From: Streptomyces ambofaciens ATCC 23877
GTDB lineage: Bacteria > Actinomycetota > Actinomycetes > Streptomycetales > Streptomycetaceae
DNA length: 64,000 bases
Assembly (NCBI RefSeq): GCF_001267885.1
Contig: NZ_CP012382.1
Location: forward strand, 4,637,001-4,701,000
Reading direction: 5' to 3'
Below are positions 58,113 to 64,000 of this stretch, piece by piece. The stretch's first letter is position 1. Each line of letters begins with the position of its first letter. Position numbers and translations under genes: made by a program. The notes beneath the pieces were generated by a model, which saw only the letters and a list, made by a program, of their open reading frames with translations, had not been told where the DNA came from and did not search any database.

Positions 58113-58482
58113 GATCTCGGCCCCCCACGCCCGTCCACCGCACGGTCCGCGCGGCCCACGCCGCGTCCACGAACCGTCCGTGCGACAGGTCCAGCATTCC
58201 AGCTCCGGCGGCCGGATGCGTCGGGGCAGCCGGAAGAGAACGGGAGGGGCGGGGCGGCGGCCCGGCTCGACCGCCCGATGACGGCCGGTCGATCACGTCG
58301 CCCGGGCCGGGGGAGGGGCACCGGGCGGACGGTTGTCACGGCAACGTCGGCTTGAGGGCAGACCACATGGCGGCCGGCGGGTCGGTCTTCGCGGTGTCTC
58401 GCGCGCCGGTCCACGGGGCGGCCGGCGCGCCGGAACCCGCCGGCGTCCCGCGCGTGGCCGGCGCGCCGGCTCCCGCGCCCGC
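58113..58482. other. Non-coding gap between response regulator and sensor kinase
   Basis: 370 nt, same-strand neighbours. It is G/C-rich with several CCGGCGGCCGG-like short palindromes and no supportable gene. Its length suggests the regulator has its own promoter here; I could not identify one. Confidence 0.5.
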
Positions 58483-59850
58483 TCACCTGGCGACCGGTTC
58501 GCTCCGCCACGGCAGTTCCGCCGTCACCCGCGTCGGCCCGCCGGCCGGCGAGTCCACGACGAGGATGCCGTCCACCGCGTCGAGGCGCTCCGCCAGGCCC
58601 GCCAGGCCCGACCCGGCCGAGGCGTCCGCGCCGCCCACGCCGTTGTCCACGACCTGGAGCATCAGCCGGTTCTGCACCCGCCACACCTCCACGGCGGCGG
58701 ACGTGGCACGGGCGTGCTTGCTGATGTTCTGCAGCAGCTCCGACACCGTGAAGTACGCGATCCCCTCGATGGCCGACGCCGGCCGCTCCGTCAGGTCGAC
58801 CTCCACCCGCACCGGCACGGTGCAGCGCGACGCGATCGCCGACAGCGCCGCGTCCAGGCCGCGGTCGGTCAGAACCGCCGGGTGGATGCCCCGGGCCAGG
58901 TCCCGCAGCTCCTGGAGGGCCGTCTTCACCTCGCCGTGCGCCTCGTCCACCATGATCACCGCAGCCTGCGGGTCCTCCCGCAGCTTCTCCTTCGCCAGGC
59001 CGAGGTCCATGGCCAGGCTGACCAGACGGGCCTGCGCCCCGTCGTGCAGGTCGCGCTCGATGCGCCGCAGGTCCGCCGCGGCCGTGTCGACGACGACCCC
59101 CCGGTCCGACTCCAGCTCCACGACCCGCGTCGCCAGCCGGGACGGCCCGAGCAGCCCGTGCACCATCAACCGGTCCACCGTCGTCAGCGCCCGGACGATC
59201 CACGGGGTGGCCAACGTGAACAGCAGTCCGACCAGCGCGGTCAGGGTGATCTCGAAGGGGTTGTCCAGGTAGACGCTGTGCGTCTCGTCGCCGTACAGCT
59301 GGACCCCGCCCTGCCCGGCGTACATCGGGAACACCCAGAACCAGAGCGGATACGTGAGCATCGCCCACCCGACCGCCCAGAAGTTCACGGCGACCACGAA
59401 CGAGAACACCGACCACGGGAACTGCAGCACCGCGTACAGCAGGCTCCGCCAGGAGGCGCCGCTCTTGAGCACGGCACCCATCCAGCCCATCGCGCCCTGC
59501 TTCCTGCGCCGCAGCGGCTCCGGGTCGGACACCTGGAGACCCAGCAGGGCGCGGGCCCGCACCCGTTCCATCGCCCCGAAGCCCCGGCACCCGGCGAGCG
59601 CCGCCGCCAGCACCGGGACCCCCAGGAACGTCACCAGCAGGCCGGCTCCGAGCGACACCATCGTGACGGCGTAGGTGAAGAGCAGGATGCCGATCGGCAG
59701 GCCGAGCAGCACATAGCCGAACTCCCGCCAGCTGCGCCCCTCGAAGGGGGCCCGCAGCCCGGCCGGCAGCCGGGGGCGTCCCGCGTCGGCGTCCCCGGGG
59801 AAGCCGGACCCGCTCCCGAACCCGTAACCCTGTCCGTAATCCGTGGCCAT
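58483..59850 (-). CDS. Sensor histidine kinase with PF13796-type sensor domain (kinase 1)
   Basis: 455 residues. A polar Gly-rich N-terminus (DYGQGYGFGSGSGF) precedes a four-helix membrane sensor domain (about 45-235). HisKA_3 follows, with the phospho-His in [22 protein letters not shown], then a HATPase domain (VSELLQNISKHARA; VVDNGVGGADASAGSGLAGLAERL). Phosphorylates the NarL-type regulator downstream. The ATG at 59850 has AGGAGAAGGA upstream. It is about 70 percent similar by eye to the second kinase at 60215. Confidence 0.92.
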   Translation of the reverse strand: MATDYGQGYGFGSGSGFPGDADAGRPRLPAGLRAPFEGRSWREFGYVLLGLPIGILLFTYAVTMVSLGAGLLVTFLGVPVLAAALAGCRGFGAMERVRARALLGLQVSDPEPLRRRKQGAMGWMGAVLKSGASWRSLLYAVLQFPWSVFSFVVAVNFWAVGWAMLTYPLWFWVFPMYAGQGGVQLYGDETHSVYLDNPFEITLTALVGLLFTLATPWIVRALTTVDRLMVHGLLGPSRLATRVVELESDRGVVVDTAAADLRRIERDLHDGAQARLVSLAMDLGLAKEKLREDPQAAVIMVDEAHGEVKTALQELRDLARGIHPAVLTDRGLDAALSAIASRCTVPVRVEVDLTERPASAIEGIAYFTVSELLQNISKHARATSAAVEVWRVQNRLMLQVVDNGVGGADASAGSGLAGLAERLDAVDGILVVDSPAGGPTRVTAELPWRSEPVAR

Positions 59851-60214
59851 CGGTGCCGTCCTTCTCCTCGTCCTACGGCTGTGCTCTCGTAACCTCACCC
59901 TCCTGCACCGCGGACCCGCGGGCCATGGAGCCCGTCGGCGTCTCGGGAGGGGGGTTTTCCCCACCCCGCGGCACACGGCTCCCGGCCTCCCGGCGGTCGC
60001 TCCCGGCGGTCGTCCTCGGCGGTCGCCCGCGGGCCTCGTCCTCGGTGGTCGCCCGCGGGTCTCGCCCCCGGTGGTCGCCCGCGGGTCTCGCCCCCGGTGG
60101 TCGCCCGCGGGCCTCGTCCCTGGCGGCCGTCCGCGGGCCTCGCTCCCGGCGGTCGTCCCCAGTGGACGCCCCCGGCTCTCGCTGCCCGGTCGCCGTCGCC
60201 CGGCGCCCGGCCGG
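59851..60214. other. Intergenic gap between the two kinases, mostly minisatellite
   Basis: 364 nt. A GGGGTTTTCCCC hairpin-like block is at 59951-59962. From 59996 to about 60155 it consists of 13-nt and 26-nt tandem repeats. No gene is supportable. Confidence 0.6.
60022..60151. repeat. 26-bp tandem repeat array, five copies
   Basis: Units begin at 60022, 60048, 60074, 60100 and 60126. Units 2 and 3 are identical; the others differ at a few positions. Each unit starts GTCGCCCGCGGG and ends CGGTG or CGGCG. Two 13-nt half-units precede at 59996 and 60009. Units are contiguous with no spacers. Confidence 0.9.
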
Positions 60215-61444
60215 TCACCTCGTGCCGGAGGCGTGCCGCGTGTCGTCGGCGGCCGTGCGGTCGCGCCACGGCAGCTCGGCCGTGACCAGGGTGGGGCCGC
60301 CTTCCGGCGAGTCGACGACGAAGAGACCGTCGACGGCCGTCAACCGCTCGGCGAGGCCCTTCATCCCCGTGCCGCCGTCGAGGCTCGCGCCGCCGCGACC
60401 GTCGTCCCCCACCTGGATGAGCAGCCGGTCGGACGACCGCCAGACGTCCACGGAGGCGGACTTCGCCCCGCTGTGCTTGCTGACGTTCTGGAGCAGCTCC
60501 GAGACGGTGAAGTAGGCGATGCCCTCGATGGCCGCCGCGGGGCGCTCCGCCAGGTCGACGGTCACCTTGACCGGCGACGTGCAGCGGGAGGCGACCGAGG
60601 AGAGCGCCGCGTCCAGCCCCCGGTCGGTCAGCACGGCCGGATGGATGCCGCGCGCCAGGTCCCGCAGCTCCTGCAACGCCAGTTTCACCTCGCCGTGCGC
60701 CTCGTCGACCATGGCCGCGGCGGTGTCCGGGTCCTCCAGGAGCTTCTCCTTGGCCAGTCCCAGCCCCATGGCCAGGTTGACCAGGCGGGCCTGCGCCCCG
60801 TCGTGCAGGTCGCGCTCGATGCGCCGCAGGTCGGCCGCGGCCGTGTCGACCACGATCCCCCGGTCCGACTCCAGCTCGGCGATGCGCCGCTCCAGCTCGT
60901 CCGACGGCGACAGCAGCGCGCGCACCATCGCCCGGTCGGCGTTGGCCAGGCCCCGCGCGATGAACGGCAGGACCGGCCACAGCACGAACAGCGAGGTCAA
61001 CGTGATGACGAAGGTGAGGATGCCCCAGGGAAGCCGCATGAAGTCGTACAGGACCGTGCGCCAGCCCACCGGGTCCTTCAGCGCCATCCACAGCCGGGGG
61101 AGCAGCCCGTCCCCCCTCCGGCGCGGCAGCCGGCTCGGTTCGTCCACCCGCACCCCGAGCAGCGCCCGGGCCCGCGCCCGCTCCAGCCGGCCCAGCTGCC
61201 GCGCGCCCATCAGTCCCACCGCCAGCAACGGGAAGCCGACGACCGTCACCGTCAACCCGACGCCGACGGACAGCATCGTCACGACGTAGACGAAGGCGAG
61301 CAGCGACACCGGGAAGTTCGCCAGCAGATGGGCGATCTCCTTCCAGGTGTGCCGGTCGTAGGCGAAGCGGGCCGGCGGCAGGCGGTCACCGGGCGTTGCA
61401 CCGGAGAACCCGTCGGGGGGCGGTGTCGAGAGGCGTTCGGTCAT
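60215..61444 (-). CDS. Sensor histidine kinase with PF13796-type sensor domain (kinase 2)
   Basis: 409 residues, paralogue of kinase 1. It has a membrane sensor domain with four hydrophobic segments (about 40-190), the HisKA_3 phospho-His in [22 protein letters not shown] and a HATPase domain ([43 protein letters not shown]). The ATG at 61444 faces nuoA2 across about 185 nt. Two kinases next to one regulator suggest signal integration or a recent duplication; their HisKA segments are nearly identical. Confidence 0.92.
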   Translation of the reverse strand: MTERLSTPPPDGFSGATPGDRLPPARFAYDRHTWKEIAHLLANFPVSLLAFVYVVTMLSVGVGLTVTVVGFPLLAVGLMGARQLGRLERARARALLGVRVDEPSRLPRRRGDGLLPRLWMALKDPVGWRTVLYDFMRLPWGILTFVITLTSLFVLWPVLPFIARGLANADRAMVRALLSPSDELERRIAELESDRGIVVDTAAADLRRIERDLHDGAQARLVNLAMGLGLAKEKLLEDPDTAAAMVDEAHGEVKLALQELRDLARGIHPAVLTDRGLDAALSSVASRCTSPVKVTVDLAERPAAAIEGIAYFTVSELLQNVSKHSGAKSASVDVWRSSDRLLIQVGDDGRGGASLDGGTGMKGLAERLTAVDGLFVVDSPEGGPTLVTAELPWRDRTAADDTRHASGTR

Positions 61445-61545
61445 ACGGGTCAGCGTGCCGTGCGGCGGGGCCCCGCGCCATGAGGTGGGCCGCCAGGACG
61501 CACTGAGGAAAACCCCACCCCCGCGTCCAAGGTGCGACGGGCTGC

Positions 61546-61573
61546 TTACCGTCCCTTTATCAGGCCCTAGACT
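61546..61573 (+). promoter_or_regulatory. Possible nuoA2 promoter
   Basis: TTACCG (61546-61551) and TAGACT (61568-61573) are 16 nt apart. A start near 61580 leaves about 50 nt before the GTG at 61630. The -10 is reasonable and the -35 weak. Confidence 0.4.
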
Positions 61574-61629
61574 CCCGTGCGTACAGATCGTCGAACAGCA
61601 GCGTTCACGACAGGGAGCGAGGGACGGAC

Positions 61630-62070
61630 GTGCCGGAACCGACCGTCGGCGAGATGAGCGCCGGCGAAGTCCCAGCCGCCGACGTGCCCGTCGGCCTCGC
61701 CGCGGACCACTTCCAGTCCTACTCGGTCGTCGGGCTGCTCGCCGTCGTCGGCGTGCTCTTCGTCGCCGTCGCCTTCGGCGCCGGTCGCCTGCTGCGGCCC
61801 GTGGTCCCGACGCCCGAGAAGCTGCTGACGTACGAGTGCGGCGTCGACCCCGTCGGCGAGGGCTGGGCCCACACGCAGGTCCGCTACTACGTCTACGCGT
61901 TCCTCTACGTCATCTTCGCCGTCGACTCGATCTTCCTCTTCCCCTGGGCGACGGTCTTCGCCGATCCTGGTTACGGCGCCACGACCCTGGTGGAGATGTT
62001 CATCTTCCTCGGCTTCCTGGCCGTGGGCCTGTTGTACGCATACAAGAAGGGCGTCCTGTCATGGACGTGA
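61630..62070 (+). CDS. nuoA2: NADH-quinone oxidoreductase subunit A, second cluster
   Basis: 146 residues with three membrane helices. The NuoA signature is in the loop [37 protein letters not shown] (Cys and acidic residues of the quinone-channel loop), followed by FLFPWATVF. The N-terminal ~25 residues are a polar leader. The GTG start has GAGGGAC upstream. It overlaps nuoB2 by 10 bp. It opens a second complex I locus, divergent from sensor kinase 2. Confidence 0.95.
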   Translation: MPEPTVGEMSAGEVPAADVPVGLAADHFQSYSVVGLLAVVGVLFVAVAFGAGRLLRPVVPTPEKLLTYECGVDPVGEGWAHTQVRYYVYAFLYVIFAVDSIFLFPWATVFADPGYGATTLVEMFIFLGFLAVGLLYAYKKGVLSWT

Positions 62071-62660
62071 ACCCCTCCGAACCCGTGCCGCTCCCCGAGC
62101 CCAAGAGGCTGGGCGCGCTCTCGCGCCTCGCCCCCGAGCCGATGAAGGTCGTCCTGAACTGGGGCCGCCGGTACTCCCTGTGGGTCTTCAACTTCGGCCT
62201 CGCCTGCTGCGCCATCGAGTTCATCGCCGCGTCGATGGCCCGCCACGACTTCATCCGGCTCGGCGTCATCCCCTTCGCGCCGGGTCCCCGCCAGGCCGAC
62301 CTGATGGTGGTGTCCGGCACGGTGACCGACAAGATGGCGCCCGCCGTCAAGCGCCTGTACGAGCAGATGCCCGAGCCGAAGTACGTCATCTCCTTCGGCG
62401 CCTGCTCCAACTGCGGCGGCCCCTACTGGGACTCCTACTCCGTGACCAAGGGCGTCGACCAGATCATCCCCGTCGACGTCTACGTCCCCGGCTGCCCGCC
62501 GCGCCCCGAGGCGCTGCTCCAGGGCATCCTCAAGCTCCAGGAGAAGATCGCTCGGGAGTCGCTGGGGGAGCGGTACGCCACCTCGCCCCGGCCGTCGGCC
62601 GCCGCCCTGCGGAGTGACCTGGTGCGGCCGCCGGCCCCCGGCACGGGGGAGGCCCGATGA
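62061..62660 (+). CDS. nuoB2: NADH-quinone oxidoreductase subunit B, second cluster
   Basis: 199 residues. Cluster N2 ligands are present: [16 protein letters not shown] and PGCPPRPE; one extra Cys appears in ACSNCGG compared with the first copy. The N-terminus is longer and Pro/Glu-rich, and the C-terminus ends in an Arg/Ala/Pro tail unlike that of NuoB at window start. The ATG at 62061 lies in the end of nuoA2. The stop overlaps the start of nuoC2 by 4 bp. Confidence 0.96.
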   Translation: MDVNPSEPVPLPEPKRLGALSRLAPEPMKVVLNWGRRYSLWVFNFGLACCAIEFIAASMARHDFIRLGVIPFAPGPRQADLMVVSGTVTDKMAPAVKRLYEQMPEPKYVISFGACSNCGGPYWDSYSVTKGVDQIIPVDVYVPGCPPRPEALLQGILKLQEKIARESLGERYATSPRPSAAALRSDLVRPPAPGTGEAR

Positions 62661-64000
62661 CCGCGGTCGGCTGGCTGCCCGCCGACACCGGGGAACTCTT
62701 CGGTACGGAGGCCACGGCCGAGGAGTCGTACGACGTCCTGACCGTGGACGTACCGCCGGCGTCCTGGATCTCCGCGCTGGAGACCGCGCGCGACCGGCTG
62801 GGCTGCACCTACTTCGACTGGCTGAGCGCGGTCGACGAACCGGGCACCGGCTTCCGCGTCGCGGCGCACGTCGTGGCGCTCGGACCGGTACGCCGGCTGC
62901 TGCTGCGTACGACGGTCCCGCACGAGGCCCCGGCCCTGCCCACCGCCGTCCCGGTGTACGCGGGCGCGGCCTGGCACGAGCGCGAGACCCACGAGATGTT
63001 CGGCGTCGTCTTCGCCGACCACCCCGCGCTGGACCACCTGCTGCTGCCGGAGAACTTCGAGGGCCACCCGCTGCGGAAGGACTTCGTCCTCGCGGCCCGC
63101 GTCGCCAAGGCCTGGCCCGGGGCCAAGGAACCGGGGGAGTCCGACCACGGCGGCCCCCGACGCCGCCAGATGCTGCCGCCCGGCGTCCCCGACCCCAACG
63201 AGTGGGGCCCGCTCAAGGGACAGCTCCCTGCCGCTCCGGCCCGCCCGGCACGCGGGGCGGGACGTGCGGCGGGGGAGCGCCCGGCCCGCCCGGCCGGCGA
63301 CCGCCCGGCCCGCCGCACCCGCACAGCCACCGAGGGCTCCGCCAGCCAGACGGCACCGGGTACCGAGCCTCCGTCGCCGCCTCGCCGTTCGCGCACGGCG
63401 GCGGAGGGTTCGGCGAGTCAGGCGGTACCGGGTACCGAGGCTCCGTCGGCGCCTCGCCGTTCGCGCACGGCGGCGGAGGGTTCGGCCAGTCAGGCAGCCG
63501 CACCGGACGCGGGGGCCTCGACCGCCCCGGCGGTCCGGCGCGCGCGCAGCGCGAGCGAGGGCTCCGCGTCCCAGCGGCCCACGTTGGACGCACCCTGGCA
63601 CCACGCCCGCCCCGCCTTCGACGAGGCCGAGGAGACCGGGGACGCCGGGAAGACCGGGGACGCCGGGAAGGCCGGGGACGCCGGGAAGGCCGGGGACGCC
63701 GGGAAGGCCGGGGACGCCGGGAGGCCCGCAGAAGCCGGGAAGCCCGGAGAAGCCGTGGAGACCGGGGAAGCCGGGAAGCCCGGAGAAGCCGGGAAGACCG
63801 GGGAAGCCGGGGAAGCCGGGAAGACCGGGGAAGCCGAGCACGGTGCTCGTCGTGCGGAGGCCCGCTCCGCGGACGAGCCTGGCGCTCCCGCGGAGGCCCG
63901 CTCCGCGGACGAGCCCGGCCCTCCCGCGGACGCCGCTGCCCCGGACGAGCCCGACGGCTCCGGCGCCACCTCTCCTGACCGCCGCCCGCATTCCCCGAAC
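62657..64000 (+). CDS. nuoC2: NADH-quinone oxidoreductase subunit C, second cluster, with repeat-rich tail; 3' truncated by window
   Basis: 448 codons without a stop to the window end. The NuoC domain occupies about residues 25-155, with [27 protein letters not shown] and [12 protein letters not shown]. Then come an Arg/Ala/Pro linker, 24-residue repeats around [13 protein letters not shown] (219-~312), a collagen-like Gly-X-Y stretch (328-393), and an Ala/Glu/Asp/Pro tail. The tail is at least 290 residues, larger than the functional domain. The ATG overlaps nuoB2. Fusion to nuoD further on cannot be excluded from this window. Confidence 0.9.
   Translation, partial: MTAVGWLPADTGELFGTEATAEESYDVLTVDVPPASWISALETARDRLGCTYFDWLSAVDEPGTGFRVAAHVVALGPVRRLLLRTTVPHEAPALPTAVPVYAGAAWHERETHEMFGVVFADHPALDHLLLPENFEGHPLRKDFVLAARVAKAWPGAKEPGESDHGGPRRRQMLPPGVPDPNEWGPLKGQLPAAPARPARGAGRAAGERPARPAGDRPARRTRTATEGSASQTAPGTEPPSPPRRSRTAAEGSASQAVPGTEAPSAPRRSRTAAEGSASQAAAPDAGASTAPAVRRARSASEGSASQRPTLDAPWHHARPAFDEAEETGDAGKTGDAGKAGDAGKAGDAGKAGDAGRPAEAGKPGEAVETGEAGKPGEAGKTGEAGEAGKTGEAEHGARRAEARSADEPGAPAEARSADEPGPPADAAAPDEPDGSGATSPDRRPHSPN
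63311..63595 (+). repeat. 72-bp in-frame repeats in nuoC2
   Basis: Units start at 63311, 63383 and 63455, with a diverged partial copy after about 81 bp. Each encodes RR-x-R-T-A-x-EGSASQ and a Pro-rich spacer. Confidence 0.85.
63638..63835 (+). repeat. Collagen-like Gly-X-Y repeat region in nuoC2
   Basis: 66 codons in 22 triplets; 20 begin with Gly (the exceptions are AEA and VET). X positions alternate Lys with Asp/Glu; Y is mostly Ala, Thr or Pro, as in GDAGKT and GKPGEA. On DNA the unit is 18 bp. Confidence 0.85.

Noticed and set aside
60022..60151. CRISPR-like periodic repeats.
   Set aside because: Units are contiguous with no unique spacers and there are no cas genes; it is a minisatellite.

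Overview
The window is very high-GC DNA with strongly G/C-biased third codon positions, long antisense shadow frames, many GTG starts and overlapping ATGA/GTGA gene junctions. Protein content (long-tailed actinobacterial Nuo subunits, LolA-like lipoprotein, ydaO riboswitch ahead of a secreted transglycosylase, SGAP-type M28 aminopeptidase, CGNR regulator) points to a Streptomyces chromosome core. From memory, gene order at both ends matches the S. coelicolor SCO4563-SCO4601 interval. I saw no rRNA, tRNA, insertion sequence, prophage or CRISPR array.

Layout. (1) 1-15.66 kb: the complex I operon from nuoB (5' end cut by the window) through nuoN, plus strand, nearly every junction overlapping, closed by a 28-bp perfect-stem hairpin. 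(2) 15.7-18.6 kb: a Uma2-family nuclease-like gene and a RecQ helicase. (3) 18.6-25.5 kb, minus strand: GntR/HutC regulator, 2x[4Fe-4S] ferredoxin, SsuA/TauA-like binding protein with a NosL-like C-terminus, permease, ATPase, and an AprA/FrdA-like flavoprotein carrying nine HEAT repeats. This is my best candidate for an undescribed system: an importer tied to a flavin/iron-sulfur redox pair. (4) 25.7-28.3 kb: M56 metallopeptidase and fumarylacetoacetase. (5) 28.6-40.0 kb: an extracellular polysaccharide locus (DegT-type aminotransferase, Wzx-like flippase fusion, GT-C membrane protein, small membrane protein, GH26-like hydrolase on the plus strand; CelD/BcsL-like GNAT, GT2 and polysaccharide deacetylase on the minus strand).

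(6) 40.2-54 kb, housekeeping and small regulatory modules: HAD phosphatase with a possible leaderless promoter; a secreted transglycosylase under a c-di-AMP riboswitch; long-chain polyprenyl diphosphate synthase (probably the menaquinone side chain); LolA-like protein plus ABC exporter; an FMN reductase with a near-consensus promoter and embedded palindrome; a TPR-like protein; M28 aminopeptidase; a divergent VOC/CGNR pair sharing a 21-bp gap filled by a palindrome; RarD and NmrA-like proteins. (7) 54.1-57.2 kb: KorA/KorB, 2-oxoacid:ferredoxin oxidoreductase. (8) 57.4-61.4 kb: a NarL-type response regulator and two paralogous sensor kinases. (9) 61.6-64 kb: the start of a second nuo cluster (nuoA2, nuoB2, nuoC2), the last with a repeat-rich, collagen-like tail and running off the window.

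Much of the window serves respiration: two complex I loci, a quinone side-chain enzyme and a ferredoxin-reducing KorAB beside the second nuo cluster. If that second cluster lacks nuoEFG, as I recall for S. coelicolor, KorAB-reduced ferredoxin is a natural electron donor to it.
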